NCBI RefSeq assembly: GCF_964253915.1
Contig: NZ_CAXUSG020000004.1
Span: 186,001-250,000 of the forward strand
DNA length: 64,000 nucleotides
Direction: 5' to 3'
Source of the DNA: Metarhizobium sp964253915
GTDB taxonomy: Bacteria; Pseudomonadota; Alphaproteobacteria; Rhizobiales; Rhizobiaceae
Numbering within the stretch: position 1 is the first letter of the stretch; every line of letters starts with the position of its first letter. The notes below the pieces were generated by a model. That model was not told where the DNA came from. It saw only the letters and a list, made by a program, of their open reading frames with translations, and ran no database searches. Positions 26,601 to 35,142 of this stretch are shown here, piece by piece. A program made the position numbers and the translations under genes.

Positions 26601-27468
26601 CGCTTTCCTTCTCCTTGCCGCCATTGCCATAGATGACGAAGGGCCGCTCGTCGTCGCTGATCACCTTGAGGCGGCGCGGGTCTTCATCGTCGTGCAGGTC
26701 GGTGCCGCCGAGGATGAAGTGCCGAAGCACGCCGCCGAAGGCACGTTCGAGGTTGGCTTCGGTGAAGGTCTCGTCGGTCAGGCCGGCGGCGATCACCGTA
26801 CCCTTGACGAAGACGGTGCGATCGCAGAATTCCGGCACGCTGCCGAGATTGTGGGTGGATACCAGCATCACACGCCCCTCGTCACGCAGCGCTTTCAAGA
26901 GTTCGATGATCTGCTCCTCGGTGGTGACATCGACGCCGGTAAAGGGTTCGTCGAGCAGGATGATCTGGCCTTCCTGTGCCAAAGCGCGGGCGAGGAAGAC
27001 CCGCTTGCGCTGACCGCCGGAGAGTTCACCGATCTGCCGCTTGCGAAACTCCTCCATCCCGACACGTTTCAGCGCGTCGGTCACCATGTCGCGGTCGCGC
27101 CGGGAGGGGATGCGCAGCCAGTTCATGTGGCCGTAGCGGCCCATCATCACCACGTCTTCCACCAGCACCGGAAAATTCCAGTCGACTTCCTCGCTTTGCG
27201 GCACGTAGGCGACGAGGTTTTGTTTCAGCGCCTCACGAGCCGGCAGGCCGAGGATGGTGACCGTGCCCTCGGCCAGCGGCACGAAACCCATGATAGACTT
27301 GAAAAGCGTCGACTTGCCGCTGCCATTGACGCCGACAAGCGCGGTGATGGTGCCGCGCGGCACCGAAAAGCTCGCCTTGCGCAAGGCCGTGTGGCCGTTG
27401 CGATAGGTCACGGATACGTTCTGAACTTCCAGGCCCGGCTGGTTATTCTTGGATTTGCCCATCCTCAT
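26584..27468 (-). CDS. sitB: Manganese/iron ABC transporter ATPase SitB
   Basis: This 294-residue ATPase has Walker A GVNGSGKST (about 42-50), signature LSGGQRKR and Walker B IILLDEPF. It has the metal-family features SEEVDWNFP and FTGVDVTTEEQI. The C-terminal tail is long and charged (Asp/Glu/Lys). Its start overlaps sitA by 4 bp. Confidence 0.94.
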   Translation of the reverse strand: MRMGKSKNNQPGLEVQNVSVTYRNGHTALRKASFSVPRGTITALVGVNGSGKSTLFKSIMGFVPLAEGTVTILGLPAREALKQNLVAYVPQSEEVDWNFPVLVEDVVMMGRYGHMNWLRIPSRRDRDMVTDALKRVGMEEFRKRQIGELSGGQRKRVFLARALAQEGQIILLDEPFTGVDVTTEEQIIELLKALRDEGRVMLVSTHNLGSVPEFCDRTVFVKGTVIAAGLTDETFTEANLERAFGGVLRHFILGGTDLHDDEDPRRLKVISDDERPFVIYGNGGKEKESDEHAS

Positions 27469-28358
27469 TGCGAAAGACCTTTGACAATGGTCCCGGTCGT
27501 AACCCGCAGCAAATCGAGATAGGTGGGAACGGGGCCGCTCTCATCACTCAGCGAATCGACGTAGAGAAGGCCGCCATAGCTCGCGCCGGTCTCGGATGCC
27601 ACCTGCCTGGCCGGCTTGTCGGAAACGGTGCTTTCGCTGAAGATCGCCTTGATATTGTTGGCGCGCATCGCGTCGATCACGGCACGAACCTGTTGCGGCG
27701 TGCCCTGCTGGTCGGCATTCACCGGCCAGAGAAAAAGCTCCTTCAGGTTGAAATCTCTGGCGAGGTACGAAAAGGCGCCTTCACTCGTTACAAGCCAGCG
27801 TTGATTGTCATGCAGCTTGGAGAGTTCCAGCCGCATCGGTTCGATCTCGGCCTTGATCTTGTCGGAATAGGCCTTGGCATTGGCAGCATAGGTTTCGGCA
27901 TTGGCCGGGTCGATCTGCGTCAGGCCCTTGCGGATGTTCTCGACATAGATGAGCGCGTTGTCCGGCGACATCCAGGCGTGCGGATTGGGCTTGCCCTCAT
28001 AAGGACCGCCGCCGATGCCGAGCGGTTCTACGCCGTCGCTGATGACAACACTCGGAATGTCCCCGAGATTGACCAGAAACTTTTCAAACCAGCGTTCGAG
28101 GTTCAACCCGTTCCAGAGAACGAGATTGGCGTCCCGCGCCTTGAGGATGTCGCGCGGCGTCGGCTGGTAATTGTGAATTTCCGCGCCCGGCTTGGTGATG
28201 CTTTCGACATCGGCCGCCTCGCCGGCGACGTTTCGGGCCATGTCGGCGATAATCGTAAAGGTCGTAATTACTTTCGGTTTTTCAGCGGCTTGCGCGGCGC
28301 CGACAAAGGTCGAAATGACGAAAAAAAGCACTGATAGGCAACGGTTTCGAAAAAACAT
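27465..28358 (-). CDS. sitA: Manganese/iron-binding periplasmic protein SitA
   Basis: This 297-residue metal-receptor family protein has a signal peptide (about 1-24, cleavage after AQA). The metal ligands can be placed in GAEIHNYQP (first His), NPHAWMSP (second His), a Glu in the SEST region and an Asp near VDSLSDE. First gene of sitABCD. Upstream lie two identical 15-bp palindromic boxes in opposite orientation, the arrangement known for Mur, the rhizobial Mn-responsive Fur homologue. Confidence 0.94.
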   Translation of the reverse strand: MFFRNRCLSVLFFVISTFVGAAQAAEKPKVITTFTIIADMARNVAGEAADVESITKPGAEIHNYQPTPRDILKARDANLVLWNGLNLERWFEKFLVNLGDIPSVVISDGVEPLGIGGGPYEGKPNPHAWMSPDNALIYVENIRKGLTQIDPANAETYAANAKAYSDKIKAEIEPMRLELSKLHDNQRWLVTSEGAFSYLARDFNLKELFLWPVNADQQGTPQQVRAVIDAMRANNIKAIFSESTVSDKPARQVASETGASYGGLLYVDSLSDESGPVPTYLDLLRVTTGTIVKGLSQ

Positions 28359-28379
28359 GGTTCATCCTGTCATTGCAGA

Positions 28380-28394
28380 TGCGAATGATTTGCA
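28380..28394. promoter_or_regulatory. Mur-responsive box 1 upstream of sitA
   Basis: TGCGAATGATTTGCA lies 22 bp before the sitA start codon. Known family: in Rhizobium the Fur-like protein Mur binds two such sites before sitABCD and represses with manganese. The match is judged by eye. Confidence 0.75.
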
Positions 28395-28433
28395 TTTTGA
28401 ATATATGCCGCTTTCGGGCGCTGTCAACGCTAT

Positions 28434-28448
28434 TGCAAATCATTCGCA
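28434..28448. promoter_or_regulatory. Mur-responsive box 2 upstream of sitA
   Basis: TGCAAATCATTCGCA is the exact reverse complement of box 1, with 54 bp between centres. This symmetry supports a paired operator. Confidence 0.75.
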
Positions 28449-28593
28449 AAAATGGGAGGCCGAACCGGCAAAAGACCCCAATCATTTTCTTCAGGTTGCC
28501 ATGAAGAATAAGAGTTTAGCTGTCGTTTTAAGTATTCAGAAACGTCGTTCCACTAACGTCGGTTCGACCAAGTAATAGGTTTGGAGCAGGTCA

Positions 28594-28614
28594 ATGACGG
28601 AGCAGTCGGCGTGA
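28594..28614 (+). other. Six-codon upstream ORF (MTEQSA) overlapping the next start
   Basis: ATG at 28594 has GGAG seven bases upstream, the best ribosome site in this spacer. The ORF ends in TGA at 28612-28614, overlapping the GTG start of the next gene (GTGA). It could couple translation. Alternatively one missing G at 28611 has split a single longer start (MTEQSA-VKAKLR). Confidence 0.45.
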
Positions 28615-29864
28615 AAGCCAAGCTGCGCATCCTCCGGTTACCCCGGAAACTGGTGTTTTTCATCGGCGGCATCCTGCTGCTCGGTGGAGCCACGGGTGCG
28701 TTTGCGCTTTACGCCGGCAAGGATGGGCTGCTTGGATTCGGGCCTTCGGAGAAGGTCGCCGATCTTGCCTGCACGACCGTCAAGACCTTCAAGATCAAGA
28801 AGAAAGACCGTTTCTGGGTTCGCAAGTTCATCAAGACCGAGCCGGCTGAGGGCTTGGCGCGGGTGATGACCGCGTTGCGGGTCGCCGAGGCTGTTTATGC
28901 CGAACAGAAGCCGGATCTCGTCCAGGTCGTGGTTCTCGACCAGAACGGGCCTGAAATGCGTGCCGCGATGCGCGGTCGCGCCGTCGGCGCCGATGTGGTT
29001 TACGTGCCGCATCCGGAAAAGATTGCCGAACTGGAAGGCACGCCCATCTACACCGCCAAATATGTCGATGGCGCCGCCACGGCTGACGGGCAGTTCTATG
29101 GCGAAAAGATCCAGCTGCCGCTCGAGCATATTGAAAGTCTGGTAAAGCTTTTGGGCGATCGCGCCGATTGCCAGGAAGCGCCAGGCGTTGAAGTCAAGTC
29201 GGGCGATCACGGCAAGAAGGAAGAAAAGGGTCACGGCGCGGCGGCTGAAACCCACGGCGAATCACCGGAGGGGCATGGGGCCGAGGCTGAGCAGAAGGAC
29301 GGCAGCGGCCATGGCGAAGAGCCGGCGGCGGACGTACCGGTCGCCGAAAATGGCCATGACGCAGCTCCAGCGGGTGAGGCGGAAGCCACGCAGCAGGAAA
29401 ACGCCGTGGTCGAAAACAATCATGCCGCTGAGAGCGCCGGTGAAGAGCCGCCTGCCGAAGAAGACCACGTTGCCGCAGGCACGGATGAAAGCGCTGTGAC
29501 GGCCGCGACGGGCGATCATGCCGCGCCGGCCGAAGATGTCGAGGGCGCAAAGGCGGAGAAGCCGCACGCCGACAAGGCGGCGGACAACAAGTCACTGTCC
29601 GTCGAGGCACATGCCGCCGTGCCGGGTGCGGAAGAAAACAACGCTGTAAAACACGAGGAAAAGCCGGCAGAAGACCACAGCTCGGCAAAACCGGTGAAAA
29701 AGCACGGCGACAAGGCGAAAGACGAACACGCAGCCGAGCCTTCGAACAAGGCCGCGGAAGAGCATAGCGCCGTCGCCGAAGAAGAGATGCCCGCCGAAAG
29801 CGAAGAGCAGGCGTCGGCCAGCGATGAATTCATCGACGAGCCTTTCATCAACGAAACCAACTGA
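28611..29864 (+). CDS. Membrane-anchored protein with long His/Glu/Ala-rich tail
   Basis: From GTG at 28611 the product has 417 residues: a basic N-terminus, one membrane helix (about 15-37), a folded domain (about 45-190, with FGPSEKVADLACTTVKTF and two conserved-looking cysteines), then about 220 low-complexity residues rich in Ala, Glu, His, Asp and Lys with repeated HG, DHA and EEH words. I do not recognise the domain. The tail could bind metal ions, and sitABCD lies directly upstream in the opposite direction, but this is inference. The start is uncertain because of the overlapping short ORF. A strong terminator follows. Confidence 0.8.
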   Translation: MKAKLRILRLPRKLVFFIGGILLLGGATGAFALYAGKDGLLGFGPSEKVADLACTTVKTFKIKKKDRFWVRKFIKTEPAEGLARVMTALRVAEAVYAEQKPDLVQVVVLDQNGPEMRAAMRGRAVGADVVYVPHPEKIAELEGTPIYTAKYVDGAATADGQFYGEKIQLPLEHIESLVKLLGDRADCQEAPGVEVKSGDHGKKEEKGHGAAAETHGESPEGHGAEAEQKDGSGHGEEPAADVPVAENGHDAAPAGEAEATQQENAVVENNHAAESAGEEPPAEEDHVAAGTDESAVTAATGDHAAPAEDVEGAKAEKPHADKAADNKSLSVEAHAAVPGAEENNAVKHEEKPAEDHSSAKPVKKHGDKAKDEHAAEPSNKAAEEHSAVAEEEMPAESEEQASASDEFIDEPFINETN

Positions 29865-29884
29865 GATTGTTTGCGGGCATGCCC

Positions 29885-29932
29885 CAAATAAAAAACCGGA
29901 GACGATGATGATCGTCTCCGGTTTTTATTTGG
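29885..29932. terminator. Bidirectional terminator between the His-rich gene and lysS
   Basis: The stem AAAAACCGGAGACGAT (29891-29906) pairs with ATCGTCTCCGGTTTTT (29911-29926) around loop GATG. A- and T-tracts on both sides allow termination in both directions. Confidence 0.88.
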
Positions 29933-29983
29933 TCGATGTCCGCGCATCGCAAATGAAGCGCGGACTCTCTGAACCCGTCAGCC

Positions 29984-31480
29984 TCAGTCGTTCTTGCTGC
30001 GGCGTGCCGGGAAGAGGATGACGTCGCGGATCGACGGCGAGTTGGTCAGCAGCATCACCAGACGGTCGACGCCGATGCCGAGGCCGCCGGCGGGCGGCAT
30101 GCCCTGGTCCATGGCGTCCAAAAATTCGTCGTCGAGTTGTTTTTCTTTCTCGCCGCGGGCGTGCGCCTGGTCGAGCTGTTCCATCATACGGCGGCGCTGC
30201 TCTTCCGGATCGTTGAGTTCGGAGAAGGCGTTGCCGAGTTCCCAGGTGTTGCAATAGGTCTCGAAGCGCTCGACGAGGCGCGGTTCACCCGGCACTTCCT
30301 TGGCGAAGGGCGAGATGTCCTTCGGGAAGTGGGTGACATGGCTCGGCTGGATCAGCGTCGGCTCGACCTTCTCTTCGAAGATGAAGGCCAGGCATTCGCC
30401 CCAGGTCCAATCCTTCTCGACTTCGAAGCCGGCGGCCTTGGCAGCGGCGCGGGCTTCTTCGTCGGTCTTGATCGACAGGAAGTCGATGCCGGTCGCTTCC
30501 TTGACGGCATCGGGCATCGGCACCCGCTTGAACGGACCCTTGAAGGACAACTGCTTGTCGCCGAACGCAAATTCCGTCGTACCGTGGATCTTCATCGCCA
30601 GTTCGGCGAACATCCGCTCGACGAGGTCCATGATGTCCTCGTAATCGGCATAGGCCCAGTAGCACTCCATCATCGTGAATTCCGGGTTATGCCGGGTGGA
30701 GACGCCTTCGTTGCGGAAGTTGCGGTTGATCTCGAACACCTTGTCGGTGAGGCCGGAAACCAGCGTGCGCTTGAGGTAAAGCTCCGGCGCGATGCGCAGG
30801 AACATGTCGAGCTTCAGCGTGTTGTGGTGCGTCTTGAACGGCTCGGCGGTGGCGCCGCCATAGACCGAATGCAGCATCGGCGTCTCGACTTCCATGAAAC
30901 CGTCGTTTTCCATGAAACGACGGATGCCGGAGACGATCTTCGAACGCTGCTGGAAACGCAGCTTCGACTCGTCGTTGGTCATGATGTCGAGGTGGCGCTT
31001 GCGGTAGCGCAGCTCGATGTCGGAGAGGCCGTGCCACTTTTCCGGCATCGGCAACAGCGACTTGGTGAGCATGGTGATCGCCTGGGCGTTGATCGTCAGC
31101 TCACCGCGCTTGGTGCGGCGCACGAGGCCGGTGACACCGACGATGTCGCCGATATCGATCATCGGCAGCAGGGCGCGGGCATCCTCCGGCGTGGTATCCT
31201 TGTGGCTGAAGATCTGGATCTTGCCGCCGGCGTCATGGATATCCATGAACATGCCGGAATTGCGCGAGGAATAGACGCGACCGGCGACGGTGACGACGTC
31301 CTGCGTCTCGGTGTCCGGCTCCAGCCCTTCGTATTTCGCAGCCAGCTCGGCATTGGTCAGCGTGCGATGGAAATGCGCCGGATAGACGTCGCCGATCTGC
31401 TCGCGCAAAAGCTTCAGCTTCTGGGCGCGAACTTCCGTCGCGTCGGAGGAGAGGGCGGGGGCGGTCTTGGTTTCGGTCAT
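29984..31480 (-). CDS. lysS: Lysyl-tRNA synthetase, class II
   Basis: Charges tRNA-Lys. It has 498 residues with an N-terminal OB-fold (about 55-150) and the class II core: motif 2 FRNEGVSTRHNPEFTMME and motif 3 GLGIGVDRLVML near the end. The start MTETKTA is chosen; a longer frame upstream runs into gltX in another frame. It follows gltX by 16 bp, so the two synthetase genes are probably one operon. Many alphaproteobacteria carry a class I enzyme instead, so the type is worth noting. Confidence 0.95.
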   Translation of the reverse strand: MTETKTAPALSSDATEVRAQKLKLLREQIGDVYPAHFHRTLTNAELAAKYEGLEPDTETQDVVTVAGRVYSSRNSGMFMDIHDAGGKIQIFSHKDTTPEDARALLPMIDIGDIVGVTGLVRRTKRGELTINAQAITMLTKSLLPMPEKWHGLSDIELRYRKRHLDIMTNDESKLRFQQRSKIVSGIRRFMENDGFMEVETPMLHSVYGGATAEPFKTHHNTLKLDMFLRIAPELYLKRTLVSGLTDKVFEINRNFRNEGVSTRHNPEFTMMECYWAYADYEDIMDLVERMFAELAMKIHGTTEFAFGDKQLSFKGPFKRVPMPDAVKEATGIDFLSIKTDEEARAAAKAAGFEVEKDWTWGECLAFIFEEKVEPTLIQPSHVTHFPKDISPFAKEVPGEPRLVERFETYCNTWELGNAFSELNDPEEQRRRMMEQLDQAHARGEKEKQLDDEFLDAMDQGMPPAGGLGIGVDRLVMLLTNSPSIRDVILFPARRSKND

Positions 31481-31496
31481 TCTGCGATCTTTCTGA

Positions 31497-32951
31497 TTAC
31501 TTGGCGCCGACCATCGACGCGACGACGGTCGCGGCGGTCTTGAGGCGCTGGCGCACGACGGAGCGGCCGAGCAGCGCCATCGAGTCAAACAGCGGCAGCG
31601 AGCGGGACGAGCCGGAGACGGCGACGAACAGCGGCGGCGTGACGACGCGGAGTTTCTTGCCGAGCCTGTCGGCGACGGCGCGCAGTTCCGCATCGATCGA
31701 CTCGACGTTCCATTCGAGCATCTTTTCCAGGTCGACCTGCACGGCGTTGAGGATTTCCAGCGTTTCCTCCGGGCTGGTCTTCAGACCGGCAAACGAGGCC
31801 GGCGTCAGGCCGACGTCGCTCGACAGCAGGAAGCCGGCGAGAGAAGGCAGTTCGCCGAGCTTGGAGACGCGGCTCTGCGACAGCTTCAGGCCTTCGGTCA
31901 GGCGGCTGTTTTCCGAGGCCCAGAGAAGGGTGCGGGCGATAAAATCCTCTGGCGACAGCTGCTCGCGCAGCCAGCGGCCGTTCAGCCAGTCGAGCTTCTG
32001 GATATCGAAGATCGCGCCGGCCTTCGACAGGTTGTCCGGGTCGAACTTCTCGGCAAGCTGATCCATGGTCAGCAGTTCCTCGCCCTCGGCGATCTGGATG
32101 AAGAACAGGCCGAGGAAGTTCATCAACGCTTCCGGCAGGTAGCCGAGCGCCGAATAATAGGAGATCGAGGTCGGGTTCTTGCGTTTCGACAGTTTCGATT
32201 TGTCAGCATTGCGCATCAAGGACAGGTGCATGAAGACGGGCGCATCCCAGCCGAAATAGCGGTAGAGCAGGATGTGCTTCGGCACCGAGGCCAGCCATTC
32301 CTCGCCGCGCGCGACATGGGTGATCTTCATCAGGTGGTCGTCGATGACGTTGGCCATATGATAGGTCGGCATGCCGTCGGCCTTGATCAACACCTGCATG
32401 TCGACCGAATCCCACGGGATCGACACGTCGCCGTAGACGCCGTCGTTGAAATCGCAGGAGCCTTCCGCCGGGATCTTCATGCGGATGACCGAAGCCTCGC
32501 CGGACGCGACGCGTGCGGTGACTTCCTCGGCCTTGATGTTGAGGCAGAGGCCATCATATTTCGGCGGCTTGCCGGCGGCGCGCTGCGCCTCGCGCATCTG
32601 GTCCAGGCGCTCGGGCGTGCAGAAACAGCGGAAGGCATGGCCCTTGTCGAGCAGGTCCTGGCCGTAGGGCGTGTACATCGCCTTGCGGTCGCTCTGGCGA
32701 TAGGGGCCGTAGTCGCCGCCGATATCGGGGCCTTCCGACCATTCCAGGCCGCACCATTTCAGCGCATCCAGCACCTTCTGCTCGAACTCGGGGGTCGAGC
32801 GGGTGGCATCGGTATCTTCGATGCGCAGGATGAAGGTGCCGCCGTGTTTTTTCGCGAAGAGATAGTTGAACAGCGCGATGTAGGCGGTGCCGACATGCGG
32901 CTCACCGGTCGGGGAAGGGGCAATGCGTACGCGGACGCCGGAAGTGGTCAT
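31497..32951 (-). CDS. gltX: Glutamyl-tRNA synthetase
   Basis: Charges tRNA-Glu (and, in many alphaproteobacteria, tRNA-Gln for amidation). It has 484 residues. The class I signatures are PSPTGEPHVGTA near residue 13 (HIGH-type) and SKLSKRKNP (KMSKS-type). The start MTTSGVRV is chosen over an ATG seven codons upstream, since the family begins just before the PSPTG motif. Rhizobial genomes often carry two gltX copies; which one this is cannot be told here. Confidence 0.95.
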   Translation of the reverse strand: MTTSGVRVRIAPSPTGEPHVGTAYIALFNYLFAKKHGGTFILRIEDTDATRSTPEFEQKVLDALKWCGLEWSEGPDIGGDYGPYRQSDRKAMYTPYGQDLLDKGHAFRCFCTPERLDQMREAQRAAGKPPKYDGLCLNIKAEEVTARVASGEASVIRMKIPAEGSCDFNDGVYGDVSIPWDSVDMQVLIKADGMPTYHMANVIDDHLMKITHVARGEEWLASVPKHILLYRYFGWDAPVFMHLSLMRNADKSKLSKRKNPTSISYYSALGYLPEALMNFLGLFFIQIAEGEELLTMDQLAEKFDPDNLSKAGAIFDIQKLDWLNGRWLREQLSPEDFIARTLLWASENSRLTEGLKLSQSRVSKLGELPSLAGFLLSSDVGLTPASFAGLKTSPEETLEILNAVQVDLEKMLEWNVESIDAELRAVADRLGKKLRVVTPPLFVAVSGSSRSLPLFDSMALLGRSVVRQRLKTAATVVASMVGAK

Positions 32952-33389
32952 AATCGTTGCCTGTGGTGACATGCGGGGGCGCGCATACCGGACGGCAGCG
33001 CTCGAAACGGGCTTGCCGGAAGTATGCGGGTTTCATGGCCGGATGATGACGCGGAAAGGAAGGCAGAAGCGCCGTTTTCCGGGGCGTTATCCGTTCGATG
33101 GCCTTAGGCCACAATCGCCGCGGAACGTCAAGGAAAACCGCACGCGGACCGGCGCCTTTGCCGTCGCGCCACGGATATCGGAACGCGGTATCTTCGTGCC
33201 ACCGATCTTTTCGCGGGAACATTCTTCCGGCAAGGCCGTTTTATCGGCAGGGATGGCGAACTGTGCCAACCGGACATGATGGAGAAGGAGAACACGGATA
33301 TTTTTCCGGTTTCTTTCCGTGGCCAACGAAACGGCAGGCGAGCTTCTTACCCATCCGGTTCCCATCCTCATTCCCTGCCCAACAAAAAA
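32952..33389. other. Intergenic region upstream of gltX, no gene seen
   Basis: About 440 bp between the gltX start and the TerC terminator. The open frames here lack ribosome sites and recognisable motifs. It should hold the gltX promoter; I see no clear box, operator or RNA structure. Confidence 0.5.
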
Positions 33390-33420
33390 GGCCCGCATCG
33401 CCGATGCGGGCCTTCCTTTT
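33380..33420 (-). terminator. Intrinsic terminator of the TerC gene
   Basis: GGCCCGCATCG (33390-33400) pairs with CGATGCGGGCC (33402-33412). On the minus strand it is followed by TTTTTTGTT. It lies about 28 bp after the TerC-family stop codon. Confidence 0.85.
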
Positions 33421-33439
33421 TGTGCAAATCAACGGCGCG

Positions 33440-34195
33440 TCAGTGCACCGTGCCGCCCGACGCATTTCGTTTGCGTCGGTTTCGGGCGACCATGTTGAGC
33501 ACCTCGACGAGGCCGGAGAAGGCCATGGCGGCGTAGACGTAGCCCTTCGGCACGTGGAAGCCCATGCCTTCGGCGATCAGCGTCGTGCCGATCATCATGA
33601 GGAAGGCGAGCGCCAGCATGACGATAGTCGGGTTCTTCTCGATGAAATTGGCAAGCGGCGTGGCGGCGAGCAGCATGACGGCGACGGCGACGACGACGGC
33701 GACGATCATGACCGGCAGGTGCGGCGTCATGCCGACGGCGGTGATGATGCTGTCGACCGAGAAGACCAGGTCGAGCAGCAGGATCTGGCCGATCGCGGCG
33801 GCGAAGCTGGTGGTCACGGCGCCGCCGACCATGTCTTCCTTGTGGTCAACCGGATCGACGTTGTGATGGATTTCTTTTGTCGCCTTCCAGACGAGGAAGA
33901 GACCGCCGGCGATCAGGATCATGTCCTTCCAGGAATAGCCGTGGCCGAAGAGTTCGAAGACCGGCTGGGTGAGCTGCACGATCCAGGCCACGGTGCCGAG
34001 CAGGCCAAGGCGCATGACGAGGGCAAGGCCGATGCCGATGCGGCGCGCCTTTTCGCGCATTTCCTGCGGCAGCTTGTTGGTGAGGATGGAGATGAAGATC
34101 AGGTTGTCGATCCCGAGCACGACCTCCATGACCACCAGGGTGATCAAAGCGACCCATACGGCGGGATCCGCTGCCAAAATAGCAATGTCCTGCAT
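33440..34195 (-). CDS. TerC family integral membrane protein
   Basis: This 251-residue protein has about seven membrane helices. The two conserved acidic patches of TerC/Alx proteins, VVLGIDNLIFISI (about residue 25) and LDLVFSVDSIITAVG (about 135), are intact. Members are linked to manganese export and tellurite resistance. The start MQDIAIL has AAGGATGAG upstream; a longer frame (from 34282) lacks conserved sequence. The 123-bp leader contains two hairpins. Confidence 0.9.
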   Translation of the reverse strand: MQDIAILAADPAVWVALITLVVMEVVLGIDNLIFISILTNKLPQEMREKARRIGIGLALVMRLGLLGTVAWIVQLTQPVFELFGHGYSWKDMILIAGGLFLVWKATKEIHHNVDPVDHKEDMVGGAVTTSFAAAIGQILLLDLVFSVDSIITAVGMTPHLPVMIVAVVVAVAVMLLAATPLANFIEKNPTIVMLALAFLMMIGTTLIAEGMGFHVPKGYVYAAMAFSGLVEVLNMVARNRRKRNASGGTVH

Positions 34196-34274
34196 CCAGT
34201 TCTCATCCTTTCTAGAGGTAATACAATGCGGATAGCACACGCGCATGTAAGGATAAAGACTGCAAGGACAAGCG

Positions 34275-34310
34275 GCCGCCATCTTGATGGCGGCGATTTG
34301 CGGTAAATCG
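34275..34310 (-). other. Two adjacent hairpins in the TerC leader
   Basis: GCCGCCATC/GATGGCGGC (34275-34294) is a perfect inverted repeat, immediately followed by CGATTT-gcggt-AAATCG (34294-34310). They lie between the TetR stop and the TerC start. They may end the tetR transcript or form a leader structure. I cannot match them to the Mn-sensing yybP-ykoY motif by eye. Confidence 0.45.
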
Positions 34311-34318
34311 TTTTCGCG

Positions 34319-35008
34319 TTACTTCGCCGCGGGGGCGCGATAGGCCGACATGAAGACAAAGACAGCGCTGTTGATCACGCGTTGTATTTCTTCGATCGGC
34401 GGCATTTCCTTCATGTCGCCGAACAGGCGCAGCTTGAAATAAGTGCCGCTCGACAGCTCGATGAACTGCCGGGCCGCCAGGTCGGTATCGTCGATTCTGA
34501 GTGTGCCTGCGGCAACCTGACGGTCCAGATATTCCTGGAGCACGGCGCGGACGTTGGACGGCGACGAAAAGAAGCGGTGCGCTAGCCCTGGCATGCGGTC
34601 GATGACCCCGAGCACGCTACGCATGGAACAGATGACGTCGCCGCTGGTCAGATGCCGGCAGAAGGTCATGCCGAAATGGAAAAGCGCGTCCTCGACATCA
34701 TCGCGCTCGGTCAAGGCATCACGGATCGAGGCGACGAAGCGGCTGCGCTGGCGCTCGATCAGGGCAGCAAAAAGGTCTTCCTTGTTCTGGAAGTAGACGT
34801 AGAGGGTGCCTTTGGAGACCCCTGCCTCGCGGGCGACATCGCTCATGCTCGCCGCATCGAAGTTGGTGCCCATGAAAATGACCTTGGCGCCGTCGAGGAT
34901 CTGTTCGCGCTTGACCGGATCTTCGCCCGCAACCCGCCGGCCGCCGCCAGACGGCGTCGTTTCCATTTCTGCAACCGTTGCAGCGGTATGCTCCGCATTC
35001 GTCGACAT
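34319..35008 (-). CDS. TetR family repressor of the EmrAB efflux genes
   Basis: This 229-residue protein has an HTH at about 33-80 (MSDVAREAGVSKGTLYVYFQNKEDLF) and an AefR-like C-terminal domain (about 110-220). It is divergent from emrA/emrB-type genes across 134 bp holding two strong palindromes, so it very likely represses the pump and itself. Confidence 0.92.
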   Translation of the reverse strand: MSTNAEHTAATVAEMETTPSGGGRRVAGEDPVKREQILDGAKVIFMGTNFDAASMSDVAREAGVSKGTLYVYFQNKEDLFAALIERQRSRFVASIRDALTERDDVEDALFHFGMTFCRHLTSGDVICSMRSVLGVIDRMPGLAHRFFSSPSNVRAVLQEYLDRQVAAGTLRIDDTDLAARQFIELSSGTYFKLRLFGDMKEMPPIEEIQRVINSAVFVFMSAYRAPAAK

Positions 35009-35032
35009 CGGTGACCCAACTTGTTAACCCAT

Positions 35033-35052
35033 ATCGAACCGGGTGGTTCGAT
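35033..35052. promoter_or_regulatory. TetR operator O1 (ATCGAACC-N4-GGTTCGAT)
   Basis: Perfect 8-bp arms around GGGT, 24 bp upstream of the tetR start codon. It shares the ATCGAAC half-site with O2. Confidence 0.72.
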
Positions 35053-35087
35053 TTGCTCTTGATATGCACGCAAAAACGCTCTATGTC

Positions 35088-35116
35088 AAATCGAACTGAA
35101 CCGTTCGGTTCGATTT
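35088..35116. promoter_or_regulatory. TetR operator O2, 29-bp near-perfect palindrome
   Basis: Arms AAATCGAACTGAAC (35088-35101) and GTTCGGTTCGATTT (35103-35116) pair with one mismatch around one base. It lies 26 bp before the emrA-type start. Each arm holds the ATCGAAC word plus a second GAAC. Confidence 0.75.
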
Positions 35117-35142
35117 CATCCGCTTCATGAACTGGTGTGAAT

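Noticed and set aside
33098..34306. A 402-codon plus-strand open frame
   Set aside because: It is mostly the complement of the TerC gene and crosses its terminator.
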